Below, in pieces: positions 44,442 through 55,398 of a stretch of 64,000 bases of DNA. Numbering within the stretch: the stretch's first letter is position 1; the number at the start of each line of letters is the position of its first letter. The DNA comes from Ectobacillus sp. JY-23 (GTDB lineage Bacteria; Bacillota; Bacilli; Bacillales; Bacillaceae_G). Where the stretch lies: NCBI RefSeq assembly GCF_023022965.1, contig NZ_CP095462.1, forward strand, positions 1,736,001 through 1,800,000, given 5' to 3'. The notes below the pieces were generated by a model, which was not told the DNA's origin, made no database searches, and saw only the letters and a list, made by a program, of their open reading frames with translations. Both the position numbers and the translations under genes were made by a program.

Positions 44442-46853
44442 TTATTTACGCAGTTGCGCGCTGTATGTTTCTTCCAACACATGCAGTACATTCGCATGTG
44501 CTTCTGTTACTTCTTCGTCCGTCAGCGTACGTTCAGGATCGAAATAACGAAGTGAGAATGCTAATGATTTTTTACCTGCTTCCATTTTCTCACCTTCGTA
44601 TAGGTCGAATAGTAATACATCCTTTAATAAAGGACCGCCAGCTTCTTGAATAGTACGATATAAATCCCCTGCAGCAATGGACTTATCAACTACAAGAGCC
44701 ATATCACGTGTCATGAATGGGAAGCGAGGGATGCTTTCATAAGCCACCTCAGTCACATCTGTACTAAATAAAGCAGTCAAAGATACTTCAAAGACATACG
44801 TATCCTTGAGATCAAGCTCTTTTTGTGCTGTTGGATGAATTTGGCCAATATAGCCAATTTCTTCTCCGTCTACTTCGATTATAGCTGTTCTTCCTGGATG
44901 CATACCATCACGCTTCGCCGCCTTATAGGTACAAGCGACGCCCAATACCTCAAACAAACCGTCTAAAATACCTTTTGCTACATAAAAGTCTACAGTCTTT
45001 TTCTCGCCCTGCCATGCATGATGCACATGTAATCCTGTAAGTACACCAGCTACGTGCTGTTCTTCTTTTGGCAATTCTTCTGTACCCGGAAGGAATACAG
45101 AGCCCATTTCATATAGTGCCACATTTTCTGCTTTTCTGGCATTATTATATGCTACTGCTTCAAGCAAGTGAGGTACCAAACTTAAACGTAGACGACTGCG
45201 CTCTTCACTCATCGGCAAAGCCAAGCGAATTGCTTCACTATCAATTGCTTGGATAGCATATTGCTTGGATTTTTCTGCGCTCGTTAAGCCGTACGTAATT
45301 GCTTCGTATAAACCTGCACCTTCTAAAAAGCGGCGTACTTTGCGACGTTTTAATTGATTTACCGTTAGTTTACCGCCTGTTGTTTCTGCTACTGGCAATG
45401 TTGCAGGAATGTGGTCATAGCCGTATAAGCGTCCTACCTCTTCCACTAAATCTTCCGCAATTGTAATATCCGAACGTCTAGAAGGGACATTGACATGGAA
45501 TGCGCCTTCTACTTCAGAAAACGGGAATTTCAAGTTTGCGAAAATAGCAGCCACTTCTTGTGCAGAAATCGATGTACCAAGTACACTGTTGATTTTTTCA
45601 ACCGTAACAGACACATTGTTCTCAGATCGCTCTAAACGATCTACCTCTACAACACCTTCTAACGCTTCGCCACCTGCATATTTCACCATTAATGCAGCTG
45701 CGTGCTGCGCTGCTTCAAATGTTCGTGCAGGATCAATGCCTTTTTCAAAACGGGCACTTGATTCACTACGAAGCCCTAAGTCTTTAGACGCTTTACGTAC
45801 TGTCAATCCTGTAAAGTAAGCAGATTCGATTAATACATTTGTCGTTGTTTCATCTACTTCAGTGTTTGCGCCGCCCATTACACCGGCAACTGCCACAGCC
45901 TTTTGACCGTTTGTGATGACAAGATGATCAGCCTGCAGCTTGCGCTCTGTTCCGTCCAGCGTTTCAATCATTTCACCTTCTTCTGCAAGACGAACAATAA
46001 TTTCTTTTGAACCTAGCTTGTCGTAGTCAAATGCATGAAGAGGCTGACCGTACTCCATTAAAATATAGTTGGTGATGTCCACAACGTTGTTAATTGGACG
46101 AACGCCAGCAGCCATAAGACGCGTTTGCATCCAAAGCGGAGATGGGCCAACTTTTACGTTCTTTACCATTTTCGCAATATATAGTGGATTTTCAGCAGGT
46201 GCATCTACTTGAACACGAATATAATCGGATGTTTTTTCGTTACTTTCATGCAGCTCTACCTTTGGAAGCTTAACCTCTTTTCCTAAAATCGCTGCAACCT
46301 CATACGCGACACCTAGCATGTTTAAGCAGTCGGCACGATTTGGCGTTAAACCAAGTTCTAATATTTCATCATTCAAGTTTAGTGCTTCTAACGCATCCGT
46401 TCCCACCTCAGCATCGCTTGGGAATACAAAAATACCTTCTGCATATTCCTTAGGTACAAGCTTTGTATTTACACCCAGTTCTTGCAGAGAGCAAATCATA
46501 CCATGAGAAACTTCGCCGCGCAGCTTTGCTTTTTTGATTTTTAAGCCTCCTGGTAGCTTCGCACCCACCTTCGCAACTGCTACCTTTTGACCTTGGGCTA
46601 CATTTTTAGCGCCACAAATAATTTGAACAGGCTCTTCTTCTCCTACATCCACTAAGCACTTGCTGAGTTTATCAGCTTCTGGATGCTTTTCTCTCTTCAT
46701 TACATAACCGACCACCACATTGCTGATGCCTTTATTTAAAATCTCTATACCCTCTACTTCAATACCACTTTTTGTGATTTTATCCGCAAGTTCAGACGCT
46801 GTTATGCCGTCTAAATCTACGTACTCTGCTAACCATCGATAAGATACGAACAT
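44442..46853 (-). CDS. pheT: Phenylalanine-tRNA ligase beta subunit
   Basis: 803 residues from the ATG at 46853 (AAGGAGGGG upstream), starting [16 protein letters not shown]. Domains in order: EMAP-type tRNA-binding domain ([15 protein letters not shown]), B3/B4 editing region, B5, and C-terminal ferredoxin-like anticodon-binding domain ([19 protein letters not shown]). It forms the (alpha-beta)2 enzyme with PheS that charges tRNA-Phe and edits Tyr. 13 bases after pheS. Confidence 0.97.
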   Translation of the reverse strand: MFVSYRWLAEYVDLDGITASELADKITKSGIEVEGIEILNKGISNVVVGYVMKREKHPEADKLSKCLVDVGEEEPVQIICGAKNVAQGQKVAVAKVGAKLPGGLKIKKAKLRGEVSHGMICSLQELGVNTKLVPKEYAEGIFVFPSDAEVGTDALEALNLNDEILELGLTPNRADCLNMLGVAYEVAAILGKEVKLPKVELHESNEKTSDYIRVQVDAPAENPLYIAKMVKNVKVGPSPLWMQTRLMAAGVRPINNVVDITNYILMEYGQPLHAFDYDKLGSKEIIVRLAEEGEMIETLDGTERKLQADHLVITNGQKAVAVAGVMGGANTEVDETTTNVLIESAYFTGLTVRKASKDLGLRSESSARFEKGIDPARTFEAAQHAAALMVKYAGGEALEGVVEVDRLERSENNVSVTVEKINSVLGTSISAQEVAAIFANLKFPFSEVEGAFHVNVPSRRSDITIAEDLVEEVGRLYGYDHIPATLPVAETTGGKLTVNQLKRRKVRRFLEGAGLYEAITYGLTSAEKSKQYAIQAIDSEAIRLALPMSEERSRLRLSLVPHLLEAVAYNNARKAENVALYEMGSVFLPGTEELPKEEQHVAGVLTGLHVHHAWQGEKKTVDFYVAKGILDGLFEVLGVACTYKAAKRDGMHPGRTAIIEVDGEEIGYIGQIHPTAQKELDLKDTYVFEVSLTALFSTDVTEVAYESIPRFPFMTRDMALVVDKSIAAGDLYRTIQEAGGPLLKDVLLFDLYEGEKMEAGKKSLAFSLRYFDPERTLTDEEVTEAHANVLHVLEETYSAQLRK

Positions 46854-46866
46854 GCTGTTCCCCTCC

Positions 46867-47901
46867 TTAAGCTCGTTTGAATTGTTGTAAGAATCTAATA
46901 TCGTTTGTATAGAAATGACGAATATCATCAATACCATACTTTAACATCGCAATACGTTCAGGCCCCATACCGAAGGCAAAGCCTTGATATTCTGTAGGAT
47001 CATAACCTGCCATGCGCAACACGTTCGGATGCACCATACCGCCCCCTAAAATTTCAATCCAGCCTGTTCCCTTACAAGTGCCACAGCCTTTTCCGCCGCA
47101 CATCATACAAGAAATATCCATTTCTACAGATGGCTCTGTAAACGGGAAGAAGCTTGGGCGTAAACGAATTTCACGCTCAGAGCCGAACATCTTTTTCGCG
47201 AATACTTGTAATGTACCTTTTAAATCGCTCATGCGAATGTTTTTATCAATTACAAGTCCTTCAATTTGCATGAACTGATGAGAGTGTGTTGCATCATCAT
47301 CATCACGACGATACACTTTACCAGGACAAATAATTTTAATTGGACCTTTTCCTTCATTTTTCTCCATCGTTCTTGCTTGTACTGGTGATGTGTGTGTGCG
47401 AAGCAATACTTCTTCTGTAATATAGAAGGAGTCCTGCATATCGCGTGCCGGATGCCCTTTTGGCAAATTCAATGCTTCAAAGTTGTAGTAATCCTTCTCT
47501 ACCTCAGGACCTTCCGCCACTTCGTAGCCCATACCTATAAATAAATCTTCAATTTCCTCAATAACGGCTGTCAGTGGGTGATGCGCGCCTGTCGCGACAG
47601 GGCGTCCTGGTAAAGTTACGTCAATTGTCTCTGTAGCCAATTGCGCTTCAATTGCAACTTTTTCAATTTCAGCAACTTTTTCTTCTAAGCGTGATTGGAT
47701 TACTTCTCGTACTTCATTAACCAAGGCACCCATACGAGGACGCTCTTCCGCTGAAAGCTTACCCATACCGCGCAAAACTTCCGTAATCGGACCTTTTTTC
47801 CCTAAATACGCTACGCGCACATCGTTTAATTCTTTTAACTCGCTCGCAGCTTCAATTTGAGCAAGCGCTTCTTCTTGCAATTCCTTCAAACGTGCTTCCA
47901 T
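46867..47901 (-). CDS. pheS: Phenylalanine-tRNA ligase alpha subunit
   Basis: 344 residues from the ATG at 47901 (AGGAGG upstream). N-terminal coiled coil, then the class II catalytic core: [29 protein letters not shown] and [18 protein letters not shown] (motif 3). The Zn-like Cys set [17 protein letters not shown] is present. Expression is controlled by the T-box upstream. Confidence 0.98.
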   Translation of the reverse strand: MEARLKELQEEALAQIEAASELKELNDVRVAYLGKKGPITEVLRGMGKLSAEERPRMGALVNEVREVIQSRLEEKVAEIEKVAIEAQLATETIDVTLPGRPVATGAHHPLTAVIEEIEDLFIGMGYEVAEGPEVEKDYYNFEALNLPKGHPARDMQDSFYITEEVLLRTHTSPVQARTMEKNEGKGPIKIICPGKVYRRDDDDATHSHQFMQIEGLVIDKNIRMSDLKGTLQVFAKKMFGSEREIRLRPSFFPFTEPSVEMDISCMMCGGKGCGTCKGTGWIEILGGGMVHPNVLRMAGYDPTEYQGFAFGMGPERIAMLKYGIDDIRHFYTNDIRFLQQFKRA

Positions 47902-47934
47902 AACATAACCTCCTAAATAATGAATATAAAACAC

Positions 47935-48185
47935 AAAAAACCTCTTCCCTAGAAAGGGACGAGGTTTGATCGCGGTACCACCCTAATTAACGACAGATTG
48001 TCGTTCGCTTCATTGTCATAACGGTTAAACCGGTACGCCTTTATATGTAAATCATAGTCCCGGCGCCAACTCCAGAGGTGAATTCATTTGCTTCTACCAT
48101 AAAAATGCTTGCAGTCTAAGGCATTTTCTCCCTGTTTGGTGAGCGACAAACTACTCTTCTCTATCAACGTTTTTGTGTTATTCAG
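47935..48185 (-). ncRNA. T-box leader, phenylalanine-specific
   Basis: The T-box core AGGGTGGTACCGCG is at 47971-47984 (minus strand), followed by the terminator CCTCGTCCCT/AGGGAAGAGG plus six T at 47935-47964. The specifier position reads UUC (48080-48082), next to ACCTCTGGAG of Stem I, as expected for tRNA-Phe. Uncharged tRNA-Phe should favour the antiterminator and pheST expression. Confidence 0.95.
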
Positions 48186-48194
48186 CTTTTAATT

Positions 48195-48223
48195 ATTATA
48201 GAAAGTTTTTCGTCAATTATCAA
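48195..48223 (-). promoter_or_regulatory. Promoter of pheST
   Basis: TTGATA, a 17-base spacer, TATAAT on the minus strand. Transcription would begin about 10 bases before the T-box leader. Confidence 0.8.
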
Positions 48224-48972
48224 CCCCGCAAATAGTACGTTAACACCCCTGTTGCTACTGCAACGTTTAACGATTCTGCACGGCCATGAATGGGGATATA
48301 CAAATTATGATCACATAGCCCAAGCAGTTCTTTTTGTACACCACTACCTTCATTTCCAACAATTAAAGCAAACGTTCCCTGCGCCTGTATTTCCTGATAG
48401 GGCACCGCATGTTCTAAAGCTGTACCATATACAGGTACATTCTGCTTTTTGAGTTCAGTGATCCACCCCTTCAAGTTTCCTTTTATAACGGGCACATGGA
48501 AGATAGATCCTTGTGTAGAACGAAGTGTTTTGCTGTTGTAAACATCTGCCGTTCCTTCTCCTAAGATAACCGCATCAAGACCCGCAGCGTCTGCCGTACG
48601 AATAATGGTACCGAGATTTCCAGGATCCTGAATACCGTCAAGAAGAAGAAACTTACCATTAGCAAGCGGTATATCGTAAGATACTTTTTCACATACAGCT
48701 AACACACCTTGTGGCGTCTCTGTTTCACTCAATGTTTTCATAATTGCTTCTGATACCAAATATAACTCAATATCCCCAATGTTCCACTTATGTGGTAAAT
48801 CTGTGTTTTCACTTATAATAAGCGTACGCACCATGTCTTGTGACTGCAGAGCCTCTTCAACAAGATGAAAACCTTCTATTAAAAATAAGCCTGTTTTTTC
48901 GCGTTCTTTTTTCGTTTGCAACTTTTTCCATTGCTTCACGCGCGGATTTTGAATTGAATCAATTTTTTTCAT
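48220..48972 (-). CDS. TrmH/SpoU-family RNA 2'-O-methyltransferase (YsgA)
   Basis: 250 residues: an N-terminal substrate-binding domain ([33 protein letters not shown]) and a C-terminal SPOUT knot with [31 protein letters not shown] and [19 protein letters not shown] (motifs 1-3). B. subtilis ysgA lies at the same site next to sspI and pheS. It is an rRNA methyltransferase by homology. The pheS promoter -35 overlaps its last codons. Confidence 0.9.
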   Translation of the reverse strand: MKKIDSIQNPRVKQWKKLQTKKEREKTGLFLIEGFHLVEEALQSQDMVRTLIISENTDLPHKWNIGDIELYLVSEAIMKTLSETETPQGVLAVCEKVSYDIPLANGKFLLLDGIQDPGNLGTIIRTADAAGLDAVILGEGTADVYNSKTLRSTQGSIFHVPVIKGNLKGWITELKKQNVPVYGTALEHAVPYQEIQAQGTFALIVGNEGSGVQKELLGLCDHNLYIPIHGRAESLNVAVATGVLTYYLRG

Positions 48973-49077
48973 ATGCTTTCCCTCTCTTTACACCTTTTCA
49001 TTATAGCCTATTTTTCATACATAATTACACCCAAAACATCTAAAACTACATTCATCCTAAGAAAAGAGGTGTTTGTA

Positions 49078-49290
49078 ATGAGCTTCAATTTGCGCGGTGC
49101 TGTGTTAGCAAACGTAAGTGGCAATTCACAACAAGAATTAGAAGCAACAATTGTAGATGCAATTTCAAGCGGTGAGGAAAAGATGTTGCCTGGTCTTGGC
49201 GTATTATTTGAAGTGATTTGGCAACATGCGGATTCTGGTGAAAAGCAAGAAATGTTATCAACATTAGAAAACGGGTTAAAAAAGGGCTAA
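49078..49290 (+). CDS. sspI: Small acid-soluble spore protein SspI
   Basis: 70 residues from the ATG at 49078 (AAGAGGTG upstream). The sequence [19 protein letters not shown], then [20 protein letters not shown], is nearly the same as B. subtilis SspI. A forespore-made minor SASP. It is divergent from ysgA, as in B. subtilis, and has a strong terminator. Confidence 0.96.
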   Translation: MSFNLRGAVLANVSGNSQQELEATIVDAISSGEEKMLPGLGVLFEVIWQHADSGEKQEMLSTLENGLKKG

Positions 49291-49295
49291 ACAAG

Positions 49296-49328
49296 AAAAG
49301 ATGTACGGCACTGCCGTACATCTTTTTT
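49296..49328 (+). terminator. Terminator of sspI
   Basis: AAAAGATGTACGGCA pairs with TGCCGTACATCTTTT across a very short loop, with six T. Confidence 0.92.
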
Positions 49329-49415
49329 CAGCATATAAAAGAAGGACTCATTAAAGGAATCCTCTTTTTCCAACCAGAATGAAAAAGTATTCTTTTTCAA
49401 GAAAATATCTTTACA

Positions 49416-50492
49416 TCAATCGAATGTAATATTGTGTACTGTTTCCTTATCCAAACGCTTAATGACCGATACAATGAGTTTTACAGCATTTTCATAATCA
49501 TCACGATGAAGCATTGCTGCATGCGAATGGATGTAACGCGTTGCAATTGTAATCGACATAGCTGGCACACCGTTCATAGAAATATGAATGGCTCCTGCAT
49601 CTGTACCGCCACCTGCGATGGAATCGTACTGATACGGAATGCTTAATTCGTCTGCCACGTTTACCACAAAGTCACGCAAACCTTTATGAGACACAATAGA
49701 TGCATCATATAAAATAATTTGTGGCCCATTGCCCATTTTGCATGCCGCTTCTTTTTCAGAAATACCAGGTGTATCCCCTGCAATGCCGACATCTACTGCA
49801 AATGCGATATCCGGTTGAATAAAGTTCGCCGATGTTTTTGCGCCTCGTAAACCAACTTCTTCTTGTACCGTACCTACACCGTACACGATATTCGGATGCG
49901 CTTCGTCTTTTAATTGCTTTAAGACATCAATTGCGATTGCACAACCGATGCGGTTGTCCCAAGCCTTCGCAAGTAGCATCTTTTCATTTTTCATTACTTG
50001 AAATTCAAAATATGGTACAACTTGGTCTCCTGGTCTTACGCCCCATTCCATTGCTTCTTCTTTGCTGGAAGCACCGATATCAATAAACATATCTTTAATA
50101 TCAACTGGCTTTTTACGTGCTTCTATTGGCAAGATATGAGGCGGCTTAGAACCGATGATTCCTGTGATATCACCATTTCGCGTGGAAATTGTTACACGCT
50201 GTGCGAGCATAACCTGAGACCACCAGCCACCTACAGTTTGAAAGCGCAGAAACCCTTTGTTATCAATGGATGTAATCATAAACCCGACTTCGTCTAAATG
50301 ACCAGCGACCATGATTTTTGGTCCATTTGCATCTCCAACCTTTTTAGCTACTAAGCTTCCTAGGTTGTCTGTTGTTACTTCATCAGCGTAAGGTGCGATG
50401 TATGTGCGCATAACCTCGCGCGGCTCGCGTTCATTGCCGGCGATACCTTTTGCATCTGTTAACTCTTTTAACATCTTTAACGTAGCGTCCAA
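49416..50492 (-). CDS. M42-family aminopeptidase (YsdC)
   Basis: 358 residues, TTG start with AAAGGAGGGG. Co-catalytic metal ligands: [13 protein letters not shown] (His/Asp), [13 protein letters not shown] (Asp), [11 protein letters not shown] (Glu pair), VDVGIAGD (Asp) and YIHSHAAML (His). It acts as a dodecameric zinc/cobalt aminopeptidase, related to glutamyl aminopeptidase and endoglucanase-named CelM. B. subtilis ysdC follows rplT; here a dUTPase gene lies between. Confidence 0.92.
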   Translation of the reverse strand: MDATLKMLKELTDAKGIAGNEREPREVMRTYIAPYADEVTTDNLGSLVAKKVGDANGPKIMVAGHLDEVGFMITSIDNKGFLRFQTVGGWWSQVMLAQRVTISTRNGDITGIIGSKPPHILPIEARKKPVDIKDMFIDIGASSKEEAMEWGVRPGDQVVPYFEFQVMKNEKMLLAKAWDNRIGCAIAIDVLKQLKDEAHPNIVYGVGTVQEEVGLRGAKTSANFIQPDIAFAVDVGIAGDTPGISEKEAACKMGNGPQIILYDASIVSHKGLRDFVVNVADELSIPYQYDSIAGGGTDAGAIHISMNGVPAMSITIATRYIHSHAAMLHRDDYENAVKLIVSVIKRLDKETVHNITFD

Positions 50493-50561
50493 AAAATACC
50501 CCTCCTTTTGTATGTAGCTCTTCTATTATACAAAAGGAGGGGGCAATATTCCAAATAGTCT

Positions 50562-51053
50562 TTAATATCCTTGTGTTTGACGTTCGTGATTCACTTCATT
50601 TTTTTCTAAATAGGCTCTTTCAATATCTTCCTCATTAAATTCCAGCGCCTGTCCCAAACGTAAATAACTTGTAAATAGCTCAATGTAATTCGTGATAGAA
50701 GGTTGGTCGTGAAAACGAATTACCTTACTATACACATCTAAGAAAATTTGTACAACCGTTTTATTCGATTGACAGCATTTATAAAATAAAAAGTTTTTAT
50801 CTACACCGAGATCAATACCAATAGATAAGATAAAATGCAAGCCATCTACATACTCTTCCAAGATAACGCTACGCTCGGACGCTGGCTTATTGCTCCAATA
50901 TTTAAAGCAGCGCGTCTCATTTGCAAGTTCGCCCACCTCTACCAGAAGGGCTAGCATTTTTTCTTTTAATAATTTTTTTGGCTCTAGATTATGCTCCTGT
51001 AGAATACGCTCATCTAGTTCTTTTTGTAGTTTAAAGAGATGCAGTAAATCCAT
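50562..51053 (-). CDS. Dimeric dUTP diphosphatase (all-alpha)
   Basis: 163 residues from the ATG at 51053 (GGAGGAGG upstream). It has the all-alpha NTP-pyrophosphatase pattern: ALLVEVGELANETRCFKYW (ExxE metal motif) and EEYVDGLHFILSIGIDLG (ExxD). This fits the Bacillus dUTPase/YosS-independent dimeric class often found in the B. cereus group and in phages. It keeps uracil out of DNA and makes dUMP. Placed between rplT and ysdC, where B. subtilis has ysdA/ysdB. Confidence 0.85.
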   Translation of the reverse strand: MDLLHLFKLQKELDERILQEHNLEPKKLLKEKMLALLVEVGELANETRCFKYWSNKPASERSVILEEYVDGLHFILSIGIDLGVDKNFLFYKCCQSNKTVVQIFLDVYSKVIRFHDQPSITNYIELFTSYLRLGQALEFNEEDIERAYLEKNEVNHERQTQGY

Positions 51054-51208
51054 ATACGGTTCCTCCTCCGTCGTTCCTTTGCAAACACGATTCATTTTAT
51101 CTGTACCTTATGTATTGTATATGCTAAACGAAAAAAAACAAACAAAAAACAAAGGAAAATTCCTCTGTCCTTACCAATGTACCCTTTTATTGTCACAAGG
51201 TATAATAT

Positions 51209-51236
51209 AAAAAGCCTTAGCATGAGCCAAGGCTTT
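51209..51236 (-). terminator. Terminator of infC-rpmI-rplT
   Basis: AAAGCCTT pairs with AAGGCTTT on the minus strand around a 10-base loop with internal GGC/GCT pairing, followed by TTTTT. Confidence 0.85.
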
Positions 51237-51241
51237 CATTA

Positions 51242-51601
51242 TTACTTGTTTAGGCTGTTTTTTGCAGCAGTTGCTAATTGAGCGAATGCGTTCGCATCAG
51301 TGATAGCAAGGTCTGCAAGCATTTTGCGGTTCACTTCGATACCAGCAAGCTTTAAACCGTGCATTAAACGGCTGTAAGAAAGACCGTTCATACGTGCAGC
51401 TGCGTTGATACGAGTGATCCATAATTTACGGAAGTCACGTTTCTTTTGACGACGGTCACGGAACGCGTACATTAGAGACTTCATTACTTGTTGGTTAGCA
51501 ACTTTGTATAATGTATGTTTAGAACCGTAGAAACCTTTAGCTAATTTTAAAACTTTTTTACGACGTTTACGAGTAACTGTACCGCCTTTTACTCTTGGCA
51601 T
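51242..51601 (-). CDS. rplT: 50S ribosomal protein L20
   Basis: 119 residues, exactly family length: [40 protein letters not shown]. Binds 23S rRNA early in 50S assembly and, in Bacillus, represses its own operon by binding the infC leader. Last gene of infC-rpmI-rplT. Confidence 0.98.
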   Translation of the reverse strand: MPRVKGGTVTRKRRKKVLKLAKGFYGSKHTLYKVANQQVMKSLMYAFRDRRQKKRDFRKLWITRINAAARMNGLSYSRLMHGLKLAGIEVNRKMLADLAITDANAFAQLATAAKNSLNK

Positions 51602-51638
51602 ATTCCTTACCTCCTAGATAATCTATAATGAACCGAAA

Positions 51639-51836
51639 TTAGATGCTGTAAAGCATTTGACGAATACGTTTGAAGTCGCCTGTGCTTACTACGCCAGCTT
51701 TGCGAAGTTTACGCTTAGCTTTTGTGGATTTGTTAGCGAATAAGTGGCTTGTGTAAGCGTGAGAACGCTTAAGCTTACCAGATCCTGTTCTTTTGAAACG
51801 CTTTGCAGCGCCACGGTGTGTTTTTTGTTTAGGCAT
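51639..51836 (-). CDS. rpmI: 50S ribosomal protein L35
   Basis: 65 residues, very basic: [20 protein letters not shown]. Standard length. It lies between infC and rplT with short gaps. Confidence 0.98.
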   Translation of the reverse strand: MPKQKTHRGAAKRFKRTGSGKLKRSHAYTSHLFANKSTKAKRKLRKAGVVSTGDFKRIRQMLYSI

Positions 51837-51857
51837 GAAGGTATCCTCCTCTATTGA

Positions 51858-52376
51858 TTATTTATCGTTTTTTGGTGCTAAAACTAAGAACATGCTTCTT
51901 CCTTCCATTTTCGGAGAGGATTCCACTGTACTTACTTCTTTACAAGCTTCAGAGAAGCGATCCAATACGCGCTGTCCAATTTCTTTGTGCGTGATTGCAC
52001 GACCTTTGAAACGAATAGACGCTTTAACTTTGTCGCCTTTTTCCAAAAACTTAATGGCATTACGAAGTTTTGTGTTGAAATCGTGCTCATCAATTGTTGG
52101 GCTGAGACGAACTTCTTTCATCGTAATAACCTTTTGGTTTTTACGCATTTCTTTTTCTTTTTTCTGTTGCTCAAAGCGGAACTTGCCGTAATCCATAATG
52201 CGGCATACAGGCGGTTTCGCAGTTGGCGCAACCATTACAAGATCAAGATTTACGTTACCGGCTATTTCTAACGCTTCTTGACGGGATTTAATTCCAAGCT
52301 GATCACCGTTTGGTCCAACGAGACGAACTTCGCGAGCGCGAATTTGCTCATTGATCATCATGTCCTTGCTAATAAT
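51858..52376 (-). CDS. infC: Translation initiation factor IF-3
   Basis: 172 residues from an ATT at 52376, chosen because AAGGAGGTG stands six bases before it and ATT ATT AGC AAG GAC ATG is the classic infC start context. A second ATT (52373) and ATG codons five and six codons further in are alternatives. N-domain [16 protein letters not shown]; linker; C-domain [22 protein letters not shown]-3 keeps 30S subunits free and checks the start codon. Use of a near-cognate start lets IF-3 repress its own synthesis, as known in E. coli. Confidence 0.95.
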   Translation of the reverse strand: MISKDMMINEQIRAREVRLVGPNGDQLGIKSRQEALEIAGNVNLDLVMVAPTAKPPVCRIMDYGKFRFEQQKKEKEMRKNQKVITMKEVRLSPTIDEHDFNTKLRNAIKFLEKGDKVKASIRFKGRAITHKEIGQRVLDRFSEACKEVSTVESSPKMEGRSMFLVLAPKNDK

Positions 52377-52380
52377 AAGC

Positions 52381-52573
52381 CACCTCCAAGGTTTAATGGG
52401 AATACGTTTGTGAGGGCCCCCGAGCACAATAAAAAAGTGCCGATGTACATAATACACCCGCACTGTAACTGTTGTGGTTACGTTAATCATCAAACCCGAT
52501 AACTGCCAAAGCGGCGTCATTTGGGTGAGAAGCGGGGTGCTCCTTCTTTCACAAGTTCGTATTTCATTTGTCC
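52381..52573 (-). ncRNA. infC operon leader, L20-type autoregulatory RNA
   Basis: A leader of about 190 bases separates the promoter from infC. It holds a strong intrinsic terminator just before the gene (52431-52463) and upstream GC-rich segments able to pair. In Bacillus, L20 bound to this leader promotes termination. Assignment is by position and the terminator; I did not fold it. Confidence 0.75.
52431..52463 (-). terminator. Attenuator terminator in the infC leader
   Basis: GTGCGGGTGTA pairs with TACATCGGCAC around TTATG on the minus strand, followed by TTTTTT. Confidence 0.9.
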
Positions 52574-52579
52574 TTGAAA

Positions 52580-52609
52580 ACTATATCATAAGTCATGATG
52601 AGATGTCAA
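52580..52609 (-). promoter_or_regulatory. Promoter of infC-rpmI-rplT
   Basis: TTGACA, 18-base spacer, TATAGT on the minus strand; the start would be about 52573. Confidence 0.82.
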
Positions 52610-52845
52610 GAAAGCATAATATACAAGTGACACAAAAAATATTTTAACAGACAACCTGAAAGATGGCAATAGTTTTTTTAAAACTACGTCAATACAAGTA
52701 GCAGGACATATGATATGTGGTTGCAGTGAGTAACTAAAAAGTGCTCATGCTGAGTAAGGATACACTTGACGAGGCTTGTACTTTCGAGTTTCTTGCTATG
52801 ATATTGCACAATCTTATATATGTCATTTCTAAAACATTACAGTGA
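52610..52845. other. Intergenic region between thrS end and infC promoter
   Basis: About 235 AT-rich bases with no ORF, repeat or structured RNA that I can see. Confidence 0.5.
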
Positions 52846-52875
52846 CAAAAATAAGCCGCAGAAAATCTGCGGCTT
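52846..52875 (-). terminator. Terminator of thrS
   Basis: AAGCCGCAGA pairs with TCTGCGGCTT on the minus strand, followed by ATTTTTG. Confidence 0.88.
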
Positions 52876-52880
52876 ATCAA

Positions 52881-54803
52881 TTAACGTTTTGCTTCTTTTG
52901 AAATGATATCCGCAAACGCTGCAAATGTCATTGTCTCGGACTTTTGCTCACCATATTTGCGGACGTTCACGCCGTTTTCTGCAACCTCATTGTCACCGAC
53001 AACCAGCATGTACGGAATTTTTTGCATCTGTGCCTCGCGAATTTTATAGCCAATTTTCTCATCGCGTGTATCTACTTCTACGCGAATACCAGCGCGTTGC
53101 AAGTCTTCTTGGACTTTTTTCGCATAATCCAAATGAACTTGCGGTGAAACTGGGATTACCTGTACCTGCACCGGCGCTAACCATGTTGGGAATGCACCTT
53201 TATACTCTTCAATTAGGAATGCAATAAAACGTTCCATTGTTGATACAACACCGCGGTGAATAACAACCGGGCGATGCGGTTTGCCATCTTCTCCTACATA
53301 CGTCAAGTCGAAGCGCTCTGGTAATAAGAAGTCCAACTGCACCGTTGACAACGTCTCATCCTTGCCAAGTGCTGTACGTACCTGTACGTCAAGCTTTGGA
53401 CCATAGAATGCTGCTTCGCCTTCAGCTTCGTAATACTCGAGCTTCATATCATCCATAGCTTCTTTCAGCATACTTTGCGCTTTGTTCCACATTGCATCAT
53501 CATCATAGTACTTCTCTTTATCTTCTGGGTCGCGGTAAGAAAGACGGAAAGAGTAATTTTCCAAACCAAAATCTTTGTATACTTCCTGCACCAAACGCAC
53601 CACGCGGATAAATTCTTCTTTAATTTGATCCGGGCGTACAAAGATGTGTGCATCGTTCAGTGTCATCCCACGAACACGCTGCAATCCAGAAAGCGCGCCA
53701 GACATTTCATAGCGATGCATTGTACCAAGTTCGGCAATGCGAATTGGCAATTCGCGGTAGCTGTGAATATCATGCTTGTACACCATCATATGATGCGGAC
53801 AGTTCATCGGGCGAAGCACCAGTTGTTCGTTATCCATTTCCATCGGTGGGAACATACCATCGCGATAATGATCCCAGTGGCCAGATGTTTTATAGAGATC
53901 CACACTTCCAAGTACTGGTGTGTATACATGATCGTAGCCAAGGCTTGCTTCTTTATCGACAATGTAACGTTCAATAATGCGGCGGATTGTAGAGCCCTTT
54001 GGCAACCATAACGGTAAACCTTGTCCTACTTTTTGAGAGTTTGTAAATAGCTTTAATTCTTTACCAAGTTTACGGTGATCACGCTCTTTTGCTTCTTGCA
54101 GCAAGCGGAGATGTTCATCGAGTTCTTCTTTTTTCGCAAATGCTGTACCGTAAATACGCTGCAGCATTTTGTTGTCGCTATCACCACGCCAATAAGCACC
54201 CGCAACACTCAATAATTTGAACGCTTTGATTTTACCTGTAGACGGCATATGCACACCGCGACATAGGTCGAAGAATTCACCTTGCTCATAAATCGTGATG
54301 ATTTCCCCTTCAGGCAGTTCATTAATTAACTCTAGTTTTAGTTCGTCACCAATCTCTTCGTAACGTGCAAGCGCTTCTTCACGACTTACCTCTTTGCGTA
54401 CGATTTCAATGTTTTCCTTTACAATACGTTCCATTTCTTTCTCAATTTTCGGAAGGTCTTCTGCTGTGATGGATTCTTCCATATCTACATCATAGTAAAA
54501 GCCGTTTTCAATTACTGGACCAATCCCTAGCTTTACTCCAGGATAAAGACGCTTTAAAGCTTGCGCCAATAAATGAGCTGTAGAATGGCGCATAATATCT
54601 GCACCCTCTTTGGAATCTAAAGTAATGATTGAGATCGCGCCGTCTTGTTCAATCGGTGTTTTTAAATCTAAAAATGTATCGTTAATTTTACCAGCGATTG
54701 CTTTTTTCTTTAGACCAGGACTGATGGATGCTGCAATGTCCTCTGTTGTTGTGCCAAGCGCGAATTCCTTTACTGCACCATCTGGGAAAGTAATTTTCAA
54801 CAT
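52881..54803 (-). CDS. thrS: Threonine-tRNA ligase
   Basis: 640 residues from the ATG at 54803 (AAAGGAG eight bases upstream). Order: TGS domain ([20 protein letters not shown]), editing domain ([18 protein letters not shown]), class II catalytic core ([14 protein letters not shown] with the zinc Cys, [28 protein letters not shown]), and the anticodon-binding domain ([19 protein letters not shown]). It charges tRNA-Thr. Controlled by a Thr T-box; a GC-rich repeat has entered its leader. Confidence 0.98.
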   Translation of the reverse strand: MLKITFPDGAVKEFALGTTTEDIAASISPGLKKKAIAGKINDTFLDLKTPIEQDGAISIITLDSKEGADIMRHSTAHLLAQALKRLYPGVKLGIGPVIENGFYYDVDMEESITAEDLPKIEKEMERIVKENIEIVRKEVSREEALARYEEIGDELKLELINELPEGEIITIYEQGEFFDLCRGVHMPSTGKIKAFKLLSVAGAYWRGDSDNKMLQRIYGTAFAKKEELDEHLRLLQEAKERDHRKLGKELKLFTNSQKVGQGLPLWLPKGSTIRRIIERYIVDKEASLGYDHVYTPVLGSVDLYKTSGHWDHYRDGMFPPMEMDNEQLVLRPMNCPHHMMVYKHDIHSYRELPIRIAELGTMHRYEMSGALSGLQRVRGMTLNDAHIFVRPDQIKEEFIRVVRLVQEVYKDFGLENYSFRLSYRDPEDKEKYYDDDAMWNKAQSMLKEAMDDMKLEYYEAEGEAAFYGPKLDVQVRTALGKDETLSTVQLDFLLPERFDLTYVGEDGKPHRPVVIHRGVVSTMERFIAFLIEEYKGAFPTWLAPVQVQVIPVSPQVHLDYAKKVQEDLQRAGIRVEVDTRDEKIGYKIREAQMQKIPYMLVVGDNEVAENGVNVRKYGEQKSETMTFAAFADIISKEAKR

Positions 54804-54922
54804 ATTGTTCACTCCTTTAAAATGTAAGCTTTATGAGGTCCTCAATTGCTTAACCGTAAAATCTCAAAACAAAATGCTCTTTTCTAAAAGCTTGTTGTCT
54901 TTAGATAAGTTTCTTTGTTTCA

Positions 54923-55052
54923 GGTTGGTTGGAGCGGAAGGTGCGAGACTCCTGCGGGAGCAGCGGGTCAGGTGAGACCCCACGGGCTCTAAGCCGAGGA
55001 GGCTCCCCGCACGCCCCGCGGAAAGCGAGCAATCTGGAGCAGAAATCAACCA
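54923..55052 (+). repeat. GC-rich Bacillaceae intergenic repeat, intact copy
   Basis: A 130-base GC-rich element in an AT-rich gap, with inverted ends (GGTTGGTT...AACCA) and internal pieces GCGAGACTCCTGCGGGAGCA, GGTCAGGTGAGACCCC, CCGAGGAGGCT and CCCCGCGGAAAGCGAG. I recognise this pattern from many Bacillaceae genomes as a dispersed non-coding repeat. It has no ORF. It sits in the thrS leader, downstream of the T-box terminator. Confidence 0.85.
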
Positions 55053-55094
55053 CTCCCCACTATTTGTTACATAGCAACAACGTTTGCGAAAATA

Positions 55095-55335
55095 GCCCAA
55101 CAAAAAACACTCCTCCCTAAAAAAGGGACGAGTGTTGCATTCGTGGTTCCACCCTTGTTCCAAAGAATACAAAGCATCCTTTGCTCAAGACATCATAACG
55201 GTGTTTGCCGTCAGCAATTACTGCATCGTTCACTGCTGAAGTTCAGAGGTGGTAAACAACTTTTTCGTATTAGGAAGCTCTCAGCCAAAGTCTTCCCTCT
55301 CTGAAAATCGTAAAAAGAAGTTCATGTCCTCATCA
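55095..55335 (-). ncRNA. T-box leader, threonine-specific
   Basis: T-box core AGGGTGGAACCACG at 55142-55155 (minus strand), then the terminator ACACTCGTCCCT/AGGGAGGAGTGT plus six T (55095-55130). The specifier codon reads ACC (55251-55253), in the same context (before ACCTCTGAAC) as the Phe specifier of pheS. This fits tRNA-Thr(GGU). Confidence 0.93.
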
Positions 55336-55344
55336 GTACTTGTT

Positions 55345-55374
55345 CCTATATTATGTACGTAATTATATGTCGAA
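55345..55374 (-). promoter_or_regulatory. Probable promoter of thrS
   Basis: TCGACA, an 18-base spacer, TATAGG on the minus strand just upstream of the T-box leader. The -10 is imperfect. Confidence 0.5.
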
Positions 55375-55398
55375 CATAAAAGAAATGCAAGGTGCCAT

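Noticed and set aside
48973-49077. A SigG promoter for sspI
   Set aside because: Expected from the gene's role, but no pair of elements fitted the SigG consensus well enough at the right spacing.
52377-52520. A longer IF-3 with about 48 extra N-terminal residues
   Set aside because: The extension would cross the leader terminator and has no family similarity; the ATT start next to AAGGAGGTG explains the gene.
53475-54011. 178-codon plus-strand frame opposite thrS
   Set aside because: Antisense shadow of the conserved thrS catalytic core; no start signals and no protein-like pattern.
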